Assembly: GCA_027486755.1 (NCBI GenBank)
Contig: JAIXOM010000026.1
Location: 1 to 64,000 of the forward strand
Origin: Comamonadaceae bacterium
GTDB taxonomy: Bacteria; Pseudomonadota; Gammaproteobacteria; Burkholderiales; Burkholderiaceae_C
Length of the DNA: 64,000 bases
Reading direction: 5' to 3'
Shown one piece after another: positions 17,244-27,465 of this stretch. Each line of letters opens with the position of its first letter. Position 1 is the first letter of the stretch. Under the pieces are notes generated by a model. The model saw only the letters and a program-made list of their open reading frames with translations, had not been told where the DNA came from and made no database searches. Position numbers and translations under genes: made by a program.

Positions 17244-17271
17244 AAAACGGCGGACGGCGCTAGGCCGTCCG
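17244..17271 (-). terminator. Probable rpsT terminator
   Basis: An eight-base perfect stem (cggacggc at 17251-17258 with gccgtccg at 17264-17271) with a five-base loop. Read on the minus strand it is followed after a few bases by TTTT. It lies about 20 bases beyond the rpsT stop. Confidence 0.6.
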
Positions 17272-17289
17272 GGCGAGGTCTTGCGACCT

Positions 17290-17592
17290 TCAGGCGGCCA
17301 GGGCGAGTGCCTTGACCTTGGCCGACAGGCGGCTCTTGTCTCGCGCGGCCTTGTTCTTGTGGAATATGCCCTTGTCGGCGACGCTGTCGACGATGCTCTG
17401 GGCTTTGGCGAAGAGTTCGCTGGCTTTGGTCTTGTCGCCGGCGACGACAGCCTTTTCAACGTTCTTCACCGCAGTACGGTATTTGGAGCGCAGCGAGGTG
17501 TTCGCGGCGTTGATTTTGACGTCCTGACGGACGCGCTTGCGGCCCGACGCCAGGCGCGGGTTCTTTTTTTTGGGTTTGCCACCAGTGGCCAT
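17290..17592 (-). CDS. rpsT: 30S ribosomal protein S20
   Basis: A 100-residue Lys/Arg/Ala-rich protein of the small ribosomal subunit that binds 16S rRNA early in assembly. The diagnostic [16 protein letters not shown] lies at residues 8-23 and [18 protein letters not shown] near the C-terminus. ATG at 17592 follows an AAGGA ribosome binding site at ideal spacing. The gene is monocistronic, with its own terminator, and divergent from murJ. Confidence 0.97.
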   Translation of the reverse strand: MATGGKPKKKNPRLASGRKRVRQDVKINAANTSLRSKYRTAVKNVEKAVVAGDKTKASELFAKAQSIVDSVADKGIFHKNKAARDKSRLSAKVKALALAA

Positions 17593-17734
17593 ATAAGTTC
17601 CTTGAAGTGTTTAAGGATGATGCAGCAAAGCTCTCCATTATAGGCCAGCAAGGCGGCCGGGCCGCGATCACCCCGGCCTGAGCGCATCAGGCAGGGGGCA
17701 GGCAAGCCGGCAGCGGCCCTCTACACTCGGGGCC

Positions 17735-19300
17735 GTGTCGCTGCTCAAGTCCGCCTCCATCGTCTCGCTGCTGACCCTGGCCTCGCGGGTGACAGGGCTG
17801 GCGCGCGAATTGTTCATGGCCGCCATGTTTGGTGCCAGCGCCATGACCGACGCCTTCAATGTGGCGTTTCGCATCCCCAATTTGCTGCGCCGCCTGTTTG
17901 CCGAAGGCGCTTTCAGCCAGGCTTTTGTGCCTGTGCTTGCTGCCACCCGTGCCCAAGAGGGAGAGGAAGCGACGCGGTTGCTGATCGATAAGGTGGCAGC
18001 CTTGCTGAGCCTGGCCCTGCTTTTGACCTGCGTGATCGGTGTGGCGGCCGCGCCGGTGCTGGTATGGCTGATGGCCAGCGGCCTGCAGCAGTCGCCGCGT
18101 GGCTTTGAGGCGGCGGTATTCATGACCCGCTGGATGTTCCCCTACATCGGGCTCATGTCGCTGGTGGCCCTGTCGGCTGGCATCCTCAACACCTGGCGGC
18201 GCTTTGCGGTGCCGGCGGCCACGCCGGTGCTGCTTAACCTGGCCATGATCGCCGCCGCCTGGTGGGGCGCACCGGCCCTGCAGGCCCTTGGCATCGAGCC
18301 TATTTATGCCATGGCCGGCGGGGTGGTGGTCGGCGGGGTGCTGCAACTGGCGGTGCAGATTCCGGCGCTGCTGCGCCTGAACCTGCTGCCGCGCATCGAT
18401 TGGCGCTGGCAGGCCTTGGTCCAGGCTTGGCGCGACAGCGGTACCCGGCGCATTGCCGGCCTGATGCTGCCGGCTTTGCTGGGGGTGAGCGTGGCGCAGA
18501 TTTCTCTGTTGATCAACACGCAGATTGCCTCGCACCTGCAAAGCGGCAGTGTGAGCTGGCTCAGCTATGCCGACCGGTTGATGGAGTTCCCCACCGCCAT
18601 GCTGGGCGTGGCCCTGGGCGTGGTGCTGATGCCGCAGCTGGCGGCTGCCCGCGCGGCCGATGACAGCGCTCGGTACTCTGCCATGCTCGATTGGAGCTTG
18701 CGCCTGGTGCTGGCCTTGGGCTTGCCCTGTGCCGTGGCTTTGTTGGTGTTTCCGCTGCCCCTGGTGGCAACGCTTTACCACTACGGCGCATTTGGCGAGC
18801 GCGATGTGTTCATGACCACCTACGCGCTCATGGGCTATGGCTTCGGATTGTTGGGCCTGGTGGCCATCAAGGTGCTGGCCCCGGCGTTTTATGCCAGCCA
18901 GGACATCCGCACGCCGGTCAAGATCGCGGTGGCGGTGCTCATCATCACCCAACTGCTCAATGTGATGCTGGTGCCCTGGTTTGCCCATGCCGGGCTGGCT
19001 TTGGCCATTGGCATCGGAGCGATGCTCAATGCGCTGTGGCTGCTGCTGGGATTGCTGCGCCGTGGCAGCTTCAAGCCCTTGCCCGGCTGGGGCCGTTTTG
19101 CCATTCAGGTGCTGCTGGCCAGCACCGCGCTGGGGCTGTATTTGTACGCCTGCGCCACGGGCTGGGACTGGCTGGCCCTGCGCAGCCAGCCGGTTTGGCG
19201 CATCGCTCTGATGGCGGCCGTCATTGCCGGCTCTGCCCTGATCTATCTGGGCTTGCTCAGAATACTGGGGCTGCGTCCGCAGACCTTGCTCGGGCGATGA
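17735..19300 (+). CDS. murJ: Lipid II flippase MurJ
   Basis: Integral inner-membrane protein of the MOP superfamily that flips lipid II for peptidoglycan synthesis. The 521 residues carry about 13-14 hydrophobic helices. The family hallmark near the N-terminus is present: SRVTGLARELFMAAMFG, then DAFNVAFRIPNLLRRLFAEGAFSQAFVPV (in part), including the arginines lining the cavity. The start is GTG at 17735, directly at the usual MSLLKSASIVS opening. It is encoded divergently from rpsT, an arrangement frequent in this bacterial group. Confidence 0.96.
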   Translation: MSLLKSASIVSLLTLASRVTGLARELFMAAMFGASAMTDAFNVAFRIPNLLRRLFAEGAFSQAFVPVLAATRAQEGEEATRLLIDKVAALLSLALLLTCVIGVAAAPVLVWLMASGLQQSPRGFEAAVFMTRWMFPYIGLMSLVALSAGILNTWRRFAVPAATPVLLNLAMIAAAWWGAPALQALGIEPIYAMAGGVVVGGVLQLAVQIPALLRLNLLPRIDWRWQALVQAWRDSGTRRIAGLMLPALLGVSVAQISLLINTQIASHLQSGSVSWLSYADRLMEFPTAMLGVALGVVLMPQLAAARAADDSARYSAMLDWSLRLVLALGLPCAVALLVFPLPLVATLYHYGAFGERDVFMTTYALMGYGFGLLGLVAIKVLAPAFYASQDIRTPVKIAVAVLIITQLLNVMLVPWFAHAGLALAIGIGAMLNALWLLLGLLRRGSFKPLPGWGRFAIQVLLASTALGLYLYACATGWDWLALRSQPVWRIALMAAVIAGSALIYLGLLRILGLRPQTLLGR

Positions 19301-19345
19301 GCCGGTCGCTACCCGCCCGCAGGCAGAATGTGAGACAGTGAAGTT

Positions 19346-20197
19346 ATGGCCATGCAGTTCGACGTTCCAACGCCGCTGGCGTATTTCGCCAATCTGGTCG
19401 AAAGCGATGAGCAATTCCCGCTGCTGGAGGCGGCGGCTTGCCTGGCCCAGGACGAATACCCTGAGTTGGATGTGCAGCGGGTGCTGGGCGATGTCGACCA
19501 GCTCTTGGCGCGTCTGAAGCGGCGCCTACCGGCCGACGCTTCGGCCCTGCAGCGGCTGCGTTTGCTCAACCAGTTCTTTTTTCGTGAGTTGAGTTTCGGC
19601 GGCAATCTCAACGACTACTACGACCCCGACAACAGCTATCTCAATGCGGTGCTGCGCACCCGGCGGGGTATTCCGATTACGCTGGCGGTGATCTGGCTAG
19701 AGCTCGCACAGGGCTTGGGCCTGCATGCCCGGGGTGTGGCTTTCCCGGGGCATTTCATGGTCAAGGTGACGCTGCCCAAGGGCCAGGTGATCATCGACCC
19801 CTTCACCGGCCAATCGCTCAGCCGCGAGGAGCTTTCTGAAAGGCTGGAGCCTTACCGCCAAAGGAGCGGCTTGGTCGATGACTTTGAGGTGCCCATGGGC
19901 TTGTATCTGCAGTCGGCCACGCCGCGCGAGATCATCGCCCGCATGTTGCGCAATCTCAAGGAGATCTACAAGGGCCAGTCCGACGCCGCGCGGCTGATCG
20001 CGGTGCTCGACCGCCTGCTGGTGCTGCAGCCGCAAGCCTGGAGCGAATACCGCGACCGAGGCCTGGCCTGGGCCGAGCAGGGCGAGGCCGCCCGCGCGCT
20101 TGGCGATCTGCAGGTGTACCTAGAGCATGCCGAAGACGCTGTTGACCTTGACGAGGTCAACCAGCGCGTCGAGCAACTGCGCCGGGCCTTGGGGTGA
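19346..20197 (+). CDS. SirB1-family protein (transglutaminase-like with TPR-like C-terminus)
   Basis: 283 residues of the SirB1/YchA family. The N-terminal half has the transglutaminase-like core: NDYYDPDNSYLNAVL, RRGIPITLAVIWLELA and ARGVAFPGHFMVKV; the family's otherwise catalytic Cys is not obvious in the usual place. The C-terminal third looks like TPR helices (LLVLQPQAWSEYRDRGLA, then GEAARALGDLQVYLE). ATG at 19346 is 45 bases after the murJ stop. Cytoplasmic. Exact function unknown; the family is often located near peptide release or envelope genes. Confidence 0.88.
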   Translation: MAMQFDVPTPLAYFANLVESDEQFPLLEAAACLAQDEYPELDVQRVLGDVDQLLARLKRRLPADASALQRLRLLNQFFFRELSFGGNLNDYYDPDNSYLNAVLRTRRGIPITLAVIWLELAQGLGLHARGVAFPGHFMVKVTLPKGQVIIDPFTGQSLSREELSERLEPYRQRSGLVDDFEVPMGLYLQSATPREIIARMLRNLKEIYKGQSDAARLIAVLDRLLVLQPQAWSEYRDRGLAWAEQGEAARALGDLQVYLEHAEDAVDLDEVNQRVEQLRRALG

Positions 20198-20266
20198 GCG
20201 GCCGCCCGCGCCGGGCCGGCGCCTGCGTCAAGGCCTGGGTCCGCCGCAGCGACTGAACGCCGGGCT

Positions 20267-21298
20267 TTAGCGCACCTGAACTTGCGCGCCCTCGCCCTGT
20301 GGCGCGATGCGGCCAATCTCGTAGACTTGCTCGCCGGCCGCGCGCAGGGTCTGTGCAGTGGCTTGGGCCTGGGCCGGCTCGATCACCAGCACCATGCCGA
20401 TGCCGTTATTGAAGGTGCGGTTCATTTCCAGGTCGGCGATGCCGGCAGTTTTTTGCAACCAGGCAAACAACTCACTTTGCGGCCAACTGCCCTTGATCAG
20501 GTGGGCGGCCAGGCCTTCGGGCAGCACGCGGGGAATGTTCTCGAGCAGGCCGCCGCCGGTGATGTGGGCCAAGGCCTTGATCGGATGCTGCGCCAAGGCT
20601 CCCAGCATGCTTTTGACGTACAGCCGGGTGGGCTCCATCACCGCGCTCTTGAAGGGCTTGCCGTCGAGGGTGAGGGGAAGTTCAGCCCCCGCGCGCTCTA
20701 TGCACTTGCGCACCAGCGAAAAACCGTTGGAATGCACGCCGCTGGAAGCCAGGCCCAGCACCACGTCACCGGCTTGCACGCTGCGGCCGGTGAGGATCTT
20801 GCTCTTTTCAACCGCGCCCACGCAAAAGCCGGCCAGGTCGTATTCGCCGGCCGGGTACATGCCGGGCATCTCGGCGGTTTCACCGCCAATGAGCGCGCAG
20901 CCCGAGAGCTCGCAGCCGCGCGCAATGCCACCGATTACCGCAGCGGCGGTGTCCACATCGAGCTTGCCGCAGGCAAAGTAGTCCAGAAAGAACAGGGGTT
21001 CTGCACCTTGCACCAGCACGTCGTTGACGCTCATGGCCACCAGGTCTATGCCCACGGTGTCGTGCATATTCCACTCGAAAGCCAGCTTGAGCTTGGTGCC
21101 CACGCCGTCGGTGCCGCTGACCAGCACCGGCTCCTTGTATTTCTTGGGGACTTCAAACAGGGCGCCGAAGCCGCCGATGCCGGCCAGCACCCCTTCGCGC
21201 ATGGTTTTACGGGCCAGGGGTTTGATGCGCTCGACCAAGGCGTCGCCGGCATCGATATCGACGCCGGCATCCTTGTACGACAGGGGGGTGGTGCTCAT
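20267..21298 (-). CDS. purM: Phosphoribosylformylglycinamidine cyclo-ligase (AIR synthetase)
   Basis: ATP-dependent ring closure of FGAM to aminoimidazole ribonucleotide in purine synthesis. The 343 residues are normal length. Opening [23 protein letters not shown] is typical, followed by [41 protein letters not shown] (in part), [11 protein letters not shown] and [17 protein letters not shown] at 21298. It is divergent from hda, as in many proteobacteria, with a roughly 160-base shared promoter region. Confidence 0.97.
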   Translation of the reverse strand: MSTTPLSYKDAGVDIDAGDALVERIKPLARKTMREGVLAGIGGFGALFEVPKKYKEPVLVSGTDGVGTKLKLAFEWNMHDTVGIDLVAMSVNDVLVQGAEPLFFLDYFACGKLDVDTAAAVIGGIARGCELSGCALIGGETAEMPGMYPAGEYDLAGFCVGAVEKSKILTGRSVQAGDVVLGLASSGVHSNGFSLVRKCIERAGAELPLTLDGKPFKSAVMEPTRLYVKSMLGALAQHPIKALAHITGGGLLENIPRVLPEGLAAHLIKGSWPQSELFAWLQKTAGIADLEMNRTFNNGIGMVLVIEPAQAQATAQTLRAAGEQVYEIGRIAPQGEGAQVQVR

Positions 21299-21458
21299 GA
21301 CGGGGTGGTCCGGTGGGGCAGGCGCCAGGGCCTGAGGGTGGGGGCTGGCTCAGGGGGGCGGGCCAGCCGATAGAATCGAGGCTTCATTTTAAGGGTTGAC
21401 CCTTGGCTCTCCCGATGCAGCGCCACTTACGGCCGCCGGCGACCGACGTCTTACAGGC

Positions 21459-22145
21459 ATGAAGCAGATCGCTTTGGACATAGGCCTGGCCTGTGTGCCC
21501 TCGTTTTCCAACTACCTGGCCGGCCCCAACGAACCCGCTCTGAGTCACCTTCAGTTGTGGGCGGGCAGCGCTTTGCGCTCGCCGGTGCCCACCTATTTGT
21601 GGGGCCCGACCGGCAGTGGCAAGTCGCACCTGCTGCGTGCCGCCGCACAGGCGCTGCGCGAGGACGGTGCCCGCACAGGCTGGCTCGATGCCAGTGTGCT
21701 CGAGCCGCCACCCTTTGACGAGTCCTGGGTTGCTGTGTTCATGGACGATTGCCACCTTTACACCGCTGTGCAGCAGCATGCGGCTTTCAACTGGTTTGTC
21801 CATGCGGTCAACGCGGCCGACGGCCATCCGCGCGGTGTGCTCGCTGCCGGAGCGCTGCCGCCGGCCGATCTGGCCCTGCGCGATGACCTGCGCTCGCGCC
21901 TGGGCTGGGGCCATGTGTTTGCCCTGCAGTCCCTGAGCGATGCCCAGCGGCGGGCGGTACTCAGGCGGCAGGCCGATGCGCGCGGTTTGCTGCTGAGCGA
22001 CGAGGTCATGGATTTCGTCCTCAAGCGTTTTGCGCGCGATCTCACCCACCTGGTGGCGCTGCTCGACCAGCTTGACCACTATTCCTTGCAGACCCAGCGG
22101 CCCATCACCATCGCGCTGGTCAAATCCATGCTGGAGGCCTCATGA
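21459..22145 (+). CDS. hda: DnaA regulatory inactivator Hda
   Basis: DnaA-related AAA+ protein that, with the DNA-bound beta clamp, promotes hydrolysis of DnaA-bound ATP and so limits reinitiation. The N-terminal KQIALDIG resembles the clamp-binding segment of Hda (QLxLxF-like). The Walker A motif is WGPTGSGKSHLL; VFMDDCHLY is the Walker B position; the C-terminal LDHYSLQTQRPITIALVK is typical. ATG at 21459 puts the clamp motif right at the N-terminus; a TTG at 21396 would add 21 unlikely residues. It overlaps the next gene by four bases. Confidence 0.93.
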   Translation: MKQIALDIGLACVPSFSNYLAGPNEPALSHLQLWAGSALRSPVPTYLWGPTGSGKSHLLRAAAQALREDGARTGWLDASVLEPPPFDESWVAVFMDDCHLYTAVQQHAAFNWFVHAVNAADGHPRGVLAAGALPPADLALRDDLRSRLGWGHVFALQSLSDAQRRAVLRRQADARGLLLSDEVMDFVLKRFARDLTHLVALLDQLDHYSLQTQRPITIALVKSMLEAS

Positions 22146-22816
22146 GCAAACCCCGTCTGGCCCTGTTTGACCTCGACCACACCCTGTTGCCGCTCGATTC
22201 CGACTATGAATGGGGCGAGTTCACCATCCGCCTGGGCTGGTGTGATGCCAGCGAGTTCAAGCGCCGCAATGCCGAGTACTTCGAGCACTATCGCGCCGGC
22301 ACGCTCGACATCCATGAGTACATCCGCTTTGCCACCGAAGCCATCCGAAGCCGCGGACCGCAGCAGGCGGCGCAGGCGCATGCGCGCTTCATGGACGAGG
22401 TCATACGCCCGGCGCTGCGGCCACAGGCGCTTGAACTGGTTGAGCGCCACCGGCAGGCCGGCGAGCAGTTGCTGATCGTCACCGCGACCAATGATTTTGT
22501 GACCGCGCCGATTGCGCAGGTTTTTGGCGTGCCCGAGCTGATTGCGGTGCAGCTCGAGCGCGATGCGCACGGCCAAGTGACCGGCGAGATCCTGGGCACG
22601 CCCTCGGCGCGCGAGGGCAAGGTGCAGCGCATGAACGAGTGGCTGGCCCAGCGCTCACTGGACTGGGCCGATGTTGAAACCACTTTTTATTCCGACTCGC
22701 TCAACGATCTGCCCTTGCTCGAACGAGTGACCTACCCTGTGGCTACCAATCCCGATGACAAGCTGCGCTCGCTGGCGCAGGCGCGCGGCTGGCCCATCCT
22801 CGACCTTTTTTCATGA
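22142..22816 (+). CDS. HAD-superfamily subfamily IB hydrolase (SerB-like phosphatase)
   Basis: 224 residues with all HAD motifs: LFDLDHTLL (motif I, nucleophile Asp), LIVTATNDF (motif II, Thr), the Lys in REGKVQR, and YSDSLNDLPLLE (motif IV, Asp pair). Its class is the HAD-IB group, which includes phosphoserine phosphatase relatives; the physiological substrate is not evident. Its start overlaps the hda stop (ATGA), and its own stop overlaps the pcnB start the same way, forming a tight hda-HAD-pcnB-folK run. Confidence 0.92.
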   Translation: MSKPRLALFDLDHTLLPLDSDYEWGEFTIRLGWCDASEFKRRNAEYFEHYRAGTLDIHEYIRFATEAIRSRGPQQAAQAHARFMDEVIRPALRPQALELVERHRQAGEQLLIVTATNDFVTAPIAQVFGVPELIAVQLERDAHGQVTGEILGTPSAREGKVQRMNEWLAQRSLDWADVETTFYSDSLNDLPLLERVTYPVATNPDDKLRSLAQARGWPILDLFS

Positions 22817-24441
22817 TCAAAACACTTATCAACAAGCTGCTGGGCAAGTCGGGCGCTACCCGCAGCAGCAAATCGCCCTATGGGCAGCGCCAGGATGTGG
22901 GCCCACAGGACCACGGTATAGACCCGGGGCTGGTTGACCAGCGGGCCGCCGATGTGGTGCATACGCTGAAGGCGGCTGGCTTTGAGGCTTATATCGTGGG
23001 CGGCGCGGTGCGGGACCTGATTCTCGGCTTGCGTCCCAAGGACTTCGACGTGGCCACCAATGCCACGCCTGAGCAGGTCAAGGGCCTGTTTCGGCGCGCC
23101 TTCATCATCGGGCGGCGCTTTCGCATCGTGCATGTGGTCTACGGCCGCGGCCGCGAGCACGAGGTGATCGAGGTCTCTACTTTTCGCGCCCACCTGGACA
23201 GTAGCCAGGCGCAGCAGGTCGGCGGCAATGAACGCACCAGCAAGAGTGAGCTGGCCGGCATGAAGCATGCCGTCGATGCTTCGGGCCGGGTGCTGCGCGA
23301 CAACGTCTGGGGCAGCATCGATCACGACGCAGCGCGGCGTGATTTCAGCATCAATGCAATGTATTACGACCCCGAGACCCAGATCGTGGTCGACTACCAC
23401 CAGGGCATACGCGATGCCAAGAAGCGGGTGCTGCGCATGATTGGCGACCCGGTGGCGCGTTACCGGGAAGACCCGGTGCGCATCATCCGGGCGGTACGTT
23501 TTGCGGCCAAGCTCTCAGGCCTGGGCTTCAAACTCGAAGACAAGACCGGTCGGCCCCTCAAGGAGATGATGAGCTTGCTGGCCGACGTGCCGCAGTCGCG
23601 CCTGTTTGACGAGATGCTCAAGCTGCTGCAGACCGGCCATGCGGTGGCCAGCATCGCTCAGCTCAAGACACTCGGGCTCGAGCGCGGCATTTACCCGCTG
23701 CTCGATGTGATCGTGGCCGGCGCCGACGAGCCCTTTCTGCGCCTGGCCCTGGAAGACACCGACCGGCGGGTGCGCGAGGACAAGCCGGTGGCGCCCAGCT
23801 TCCTGCTGGCAGCGGTGCTGTGGTCGGACGTGAAGACCGCCTGGGACCAGCTGCGCAGCCAGGGCATGCATCCCATGCCCGCGCTGCATCAGGCCATCGA
23901 CACTGCCTTCGATGCCCGCATTGGCGATGTCTCCGGACGCGGCAAACTGGGCATAGACATGCGCGAGATCTGGACCCTGCAGCCGCGCTTTGAAAAGCGG
24001 GTGGGCAGCGGCCCCTACACCTTGGTCGAGCAGCCGCGCTTTCGCGCCGGGCTGGATTTTCTGCGCCTGCGCTCGCACATCGTTGAGGTTGATGCAGAGC
24101 TGGCCGCCTGGTGGGAGAAGTTCTCTTTGGCCAGCGACGAGGAGCGCGAAGACATGATGCAGGCGGTGCGCCAGCAGACTCAGCCGCGTGCGGCCCGGGT
24201 GCGTGGGCGCGGCAAGGCCGAGGCGTCTGCTCAGGGTCAGCCCGAGTCGCAAGACGGGCAGCCTGCGGCGCCTGATGCTTCGGATGCCGCTGGGCCCGCT
24301 CAGGGGGGCGAGGCCGGTGACGGACTCGATGATGCGCCCCGCAAACGGCGTCGCAGACGGCGCTCGCGCTCCGGCGATGCAGGCGATGCAGGCGAGGGTA
24401 GCGCTGGCGAGGCGCCAGCGCGCGGCGATGGTGCCGCCTGA
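22813..24441 (+). CDS. pcnB: Poly(A) polymerase
   Basis: Adds poly(A) tails to RNA 3' ends, promoting decay. The 542 residues begin with a basic leader, then the nucleotidyltransferase core: YIVGGAVRDLILGLRPKDFDVATNATPEQ (in part) with the catalytic DFD, FRRAFIIGRRFRIVHV and RRDFSINAMYYD. The tRNA nucleotidyltransferase-type RNA-binding helices follow. The last about 90 residues are low complexity (Ala/Gly/Asp/Gln) ending with KRRRRRRS, a basic tail common in this family and probably RNA-binding. GTP or CCA specificity cannot be judged, but the leader and tail favour PcnB over Cca. Confidence 0.95.
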   Translation: MIKTLINKLLGKSGATRSSKSPYGQRQDVGPQDHGIDPGLVDQRAADVVHTLKAAGFEAYIVGGAVRDLILGLRPKDFDVATNATPEQVKGLFRRAFIIGRRFRIVHVVYGRGREHEVIEVSTFRAHLDSSQAQQVGGNERTSKSELAGMKHAVDASGRVLRDNVWGSIDHDAARRDFSINAMYYDPETQIVVDYHQGIRDAKKRVLRMIGDPVARYREDPVRIIRAVRFAAKLSGLGFKLEDKTGRPLKEMMSLLADVPQSRLFDEMLKLLQTGHAVASIAQLKTLGLERGIYPLLDVIVAGADEPFLRLALEDTDRRVREDKPVAPSFLLAAVLWSDVKTAWDQLRSQGMHPMPALHQAIDTAFDARIGDVSGRGKLGIDMREIWTLQPRFEKRVGSGPYTLVEQPRFRAGLDFLRLRSHIVEVDAELAAWWEKFSLASDEEREDMMQAVRQQTQPRAARVRGRGKAEASAQGQPESQDGQPAAPDASDAAGPAQGGEAGDGLDDAPRKRRRRRRSRSGDAGDAGEGSAGEAPARGDGAA

Positions 24442-24949
24442 GCCTGCGCCGAGCCTGCCCGTCTTGCGCGAGCCGGTGCGTGCCTACGTGGGCCTGGGCG
24501 CGAACCTGGGTGAAGCCGCAGCCACCTTGCGCTGGGCGGCGGCGGCGCTCGGCGATTTGCCCGACACCCATGTGCTGCGGGTCTCCGCTCTTTACCGCAG
24601 CGCCCCCATAGACTGCGAACCAGGGGCGCCGCCTTTTCTCAACGCGGTGGCTGCCTTGAGCACCCACCTGAGCGCGCCGCAACTGCTGGCCGGCCTGCAG
24701 CAGCTCGAACTCGCGGCCGGCCGCCAGCGGCCCTACCGCAACGCACCGCGCACCCTTGATCTGGACCTGCTGCTTTACGGCGAAGGCCGCATCGAATCGC
24801 CCGCCTTGTGCGTGCCGCACCCGCGCATGCACCAGCGTGCCTTCGTGCTGCGGCCGCTGGCTGAGATTGCGCCCGAATGGGCACAGGCTGCTGATCAGCC
24901 TTGGCTGGCCGCTCAGGTCTTGGAGCGCTTAGGTCCCTTGCAGGGCTGA
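24428..24949 (+). CDS. folK: 2-amino-4-hydroxy-6-hydroxymethyldihydropteridine pyrophosphokinase
   Basis: Transfers pyrophosphate from ATP to the pterin in folate synthesis. Typical HPPK features are YVGLGANLGEA near the N-terminus, SALYRSAP, FLNAVAALST, the RTLDLDLLLYG signature with catalytic Asps, and VPHPRMHQRAFVLRPLAEI. ATG at 24428 (MVPPEP) overlaps the pcnB stop by 14 bases and gives about 173 residues; longer in-frame starts lie within pcnB and would add Arg-rich sequence. PcnB-FolK adjacency is common in proteobacteria. Confidence 0.94.
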   Translation: MVPPEPAPSLPVLREPVRAYVGLGANLGEAAATLRWAAAALGDLPDTHVLRVSALYRSAPIDCEPGAPPFLNAVAALSTHLSAPQLLAGLQQLELAAGRQRPYRNAPRTLDLDLLLYGEGRIESPALCVPHPRMHQRAFVLRPLAEIAPEWAQAADQPWLAAQVLERLGPLQG

Positions 24950-24961
24950 AAATGACCTATC

Positions 24962-25609
24962 TCAGGGCGCCAGCCGCTCCCTGACCCAGTCAGCGCCCTC
25001 TAGCCGATAGCGCAGCCTGTCGTGCAGCCGGCTTTTGCGGCCTTGCCAGAATTCCCAGCGGTCGGGCACCAGCCTGTAGCCACCCCAGTGGGGCGGGCGT
25101 GGCGGATTGAGCAGGAACTGCGCGCTGTAGCGGGCGGCATTGGCCACCAGAGTGCCCCGGCCTGGGATCACCTGGCTTTGCGGGCTGGCCCAGGCGCCGA
25201 TGCGCGAGTCCAGGGGCCGGCTGGCGTAGTAGGCGTCGCTTTCCTCGGCCGAGACTTTGTCGACCCGGCCTTCGATGCGCACCACCCGCTCGAGCTCGAC
25301 CCAGTGAAACTGCAGTGCGCCATAGGGGTTGCCGGCCAAGGCCTGGCCTTTGCGGCTGTCGTAATTGGTGTACCAGACGACGCCGCGCTCATCCAGGCCC
25401 TTGATCAGCACCACCCGGGTCGAGGGCCGCATTTGGGCGTCGACCGTGGCCAGCGTCATCGCGTTGGGCTCGGGCAATTTGCCCGCGATGGCTTCTTGCA
25501 GCCATTGCTGAAACTGCTGCAGCGGGTCGGCGTGTGAGGCGTTTTCGTCGAGCTCGGCGCGCTCGTAGCTCTTGCGCAGGTCGGCGATCGAAGCGAGGGT
25601 GTCAGTCAT
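24962..25609 (-). CDS. pdxH: Pyridoxamine 5'-phosphate oxidase
   Basis: FMN-dependent oxidase forming pyridoxal 5'-phosphate. The 215 residues are normal length. Visible motifs are [25 protein letters not shown] (in part), [16 protein letters not shown] with FMN-contacting residues, [31 protein letters not shown] and the terminal [13 protein letters not shown] with [17 protein letters not shown] at 25609 is the first in the family context; upstream in-frame codons give Cys-rich nonsense. Confidence 0.96.
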   Translation of the reverse strand: MTDTLASIADLRKSYERAELDENASHADPLQQFQQWLQEAIAGKLPEPNAMTLATVDAQMRPSTRVVLIKGLDERGVVWYTNYDSRKGQALAGNPYGALQFHWVELERVVRIEGRVDKVSAEESDAYYASRPLDSRIGAWASPQSQVIPGRGTLVANAARYSAQFLLNPPRPPHWGGYRLVPDRWEFWQGRKSRLHDRLRYRLEGADWVRERLAP

Positions 25610-25661
25610 CGGTGCAGTATACGAAGCACAGTGCTCGCGCAGACCTCGCAGGGATACCCGC

Positions 25662-26255
25662 TTAAGCGTGTCTGAGCATGCGCTGCAGCAGGTGGTCCTG
25701 TATGCCCGCCTGGCGCAGACATTCATAGGTCTGCCGCGCATAGTCCAGCGTGGTGCCATAGCGGCCGCGGGCGTGGGCAAAGATATGGCGCAGCCGTTCG
25801 GCCTGCAGCTCGCCGGTGTAATTGGGGCTGCGCCGTGACAAGGTGAAGGCCAGGGCCTGTACCTGACCGTGTTCAGTCGTGCAAGGCAGCCAGCGCGGGT
25901 CGTAGACGCCGGTGGGCATTTCGCGCAGCCACAGGCGCTCAAGCGCCTCGTCGGCCTGTGCCCGTGCTATCCGGTAGGCCACGCCTCGGCAACTGCCGCC
26001 TTGCAGCAGGGCAAACACCAGGCCGGGGCAGTCGGGCGTGCCCCGGTTAACCCGGCTCCACATCTTGAGCGCCCGGTGGTAGCCGTGAATGCGGGCCCAG
26101 CGTCGCTCGGCGTATTCAAACTCCGGCCGCCAGATCAGGGAGGCGTAGCCGAAGACCCATAAATCGCACTGCCCGCCCCATTGCTGGCGTGTGGCGGCCA
26201 GCATGGCCTGCACATCGCGCAGGGGCGGAGGGAAGCGAAAACCCGGGTCCGACAT
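25662..26255 (-). CDS. Gamma-glutamylcyclotransferase, ChaC family
   Basis: 197 residues of the ChaC type, predicted to degrade glutathione to 5-oxoproline and Cys-Gly. The substrate-loop signature is [28 protein letters not shown] (in part), a variant of the YGSL motif. The catalytic glutamate region is [18 protein letters not shown]-terminal helices ([18 protein letters not shown]) are typical. It sits beside gloA, another glutathione-linked gene, on the same strand. Confidence 0.9.
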   Translation of the reverse strand: MSDPGFRFPPPLRDVQAMLAATRQQWGGQCDLWVFGYASLIWRPEFEYAERRWARIHGYHRALKMWSRVNRGTPDCPGLVFALLQGGSCRGVAYRIARAQADEALERLWLREMPTGVYDPRWLPCTTEHGQVQALAFTLSRRSPNYTGELQAERLRHIFAHARGRYGTTLDYARQTYECLRQAGIQDHLLQRMLRHA

Positions 26256-26304
26256 AGCGCAACTGTAGCGCGGTGGCAGGGCTGCTGGCAGACGCTCGGC
26301 TGCG

Positions 26305-26688
<384 letters not shown>

Positions 26689-26764
26689 ATTTGGATTGTG
26701 ACTGGATTGAATAAGACGGAAAGGACGGTCAGGGGACTGAATCAGGCGCCGTTCATGCCCGTCT

Positions 26765-27208
26765 TCAGCGATTCAATAAAAAAACCTTTTCGGGGGGCAG
26801 CAGTTTCGTGAAGTCGCGGTCAAAGGTGTGAACCACCTCACCGAGTTGCGCGGCCGTGGCTGCGATCCAGGCGTCAGAGACCATCTGCGGCTTGTCTCCA
26901 GCTTTCAAGCAGAGGTCTCTGAAGGCCGGCCAGGCGCTGCCAGCGGCTTGAAAGCTCACCCCGGGGCAGGCCAGCAGGGCATCTACAAATTGGCTCGCCT
27001 GCTGCATCGAGCTCGGCTCTTTGAAAACCTGTGCGTGGGTCACGACTCGCATGAAGCCGGCCACCACAGAGCCAAGCAGCAGGATCGACGCAGTCCTGGG
27101 GCGCTGCACAGCCAGCTGCAACTGCTGCTGCACATGATGGAAGGCCAGACTGTGATGCGGGTGATCTTCCCGCATGGCGGCCACCAGCAGATTGACATCG
27201 GGTGTCAT
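26765..27208 (-). CDS. PIN-domain toxin, VapC family
   Basis: 147-residue PIN-domain ribonuclease-like toxin. The acidic residues expected for metal binding are visible: D4 in [12 protein letters not shown] in [12 protein letters not shown] and D in [12 protein letters not shown]. Its ATG (27208) overlaps the stop of the upstream small gene by four bases, the standard antitoxin-toxin arrangement. Probably cleaves RNA when freed from its partner; the target is unknown. Confidence 0.88.
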   Translation of the reverse strand: MTPDVNLLVAAMREDHPHHSLAFHHVQQQLQLAVQRPRTASILLLGSVVAGFMRVVTHAQVFKEPSSMQQASQFVDALLACPGVSFQAAGSAWPAFRDLCLKAGDKPQMVSDAWIAATAAQLGEVVHTFDRDFTKLLPPEKVFLLNR

Positions 27209-27465
27209 GACTGGAGTTTTTGATCGGCCGCGTCCATCACATCGAACATGGAGCGGTTACTCCTTGGGTCTACGCCAGGCTGAAAACCGCCACGGCCGCC
27301 CGTTGGAAGCCTGGGAATGGCGTCCGGCTCGGCCGGCAGGTCTTGCTGCACATAGTCCGATAGCCATTCACGTACTTTGGCACTCAGAGAGGTGCCTTCC
27401 TGAATCGCTCTGATGCGGGCCTGCTTGACGAGTCGCTCGTCAACCGAAAGGGTCAGGTTTGCCAT
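27205..27465 (-). CDS. Ribbon-helix-helix-like antitoxin partner of the PIN toxin
   Basis: 86 residues beginning ANLTLSVDERLVKQARIRAIQEGTSLSAKVREWL (in part), the strand-helix-helix pattern of VapB/RHH antitoxins, followed by a Pro/Gly-rich toxin-binding tail. It is the first gene of the pair and overlaps the toxin by four bases. Just upstream on the minus strand a TGCTACACT stretch (extended -10-like) lies next to an imperfect tttacgtg ... cacttaaa inverted repeat, a possible autoregulatory operator. Confidence 0.82.
   Translation of the reverse strand: MANLTLSVDERLVKQARIRAIQEGTSLSAKVREWLSDYVQQDLPAEPDAIPRLPTGGRGGFQPGVDPRSNRSMFDVMDAADQKLQS

Noticed and set aside
17687..19414. 575-codon minus-strand frame over murJ
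   Set aside because: Gln/His/Arg-rich shadow of a membrane protein gene; murJ is unambiguous on the plus strand.
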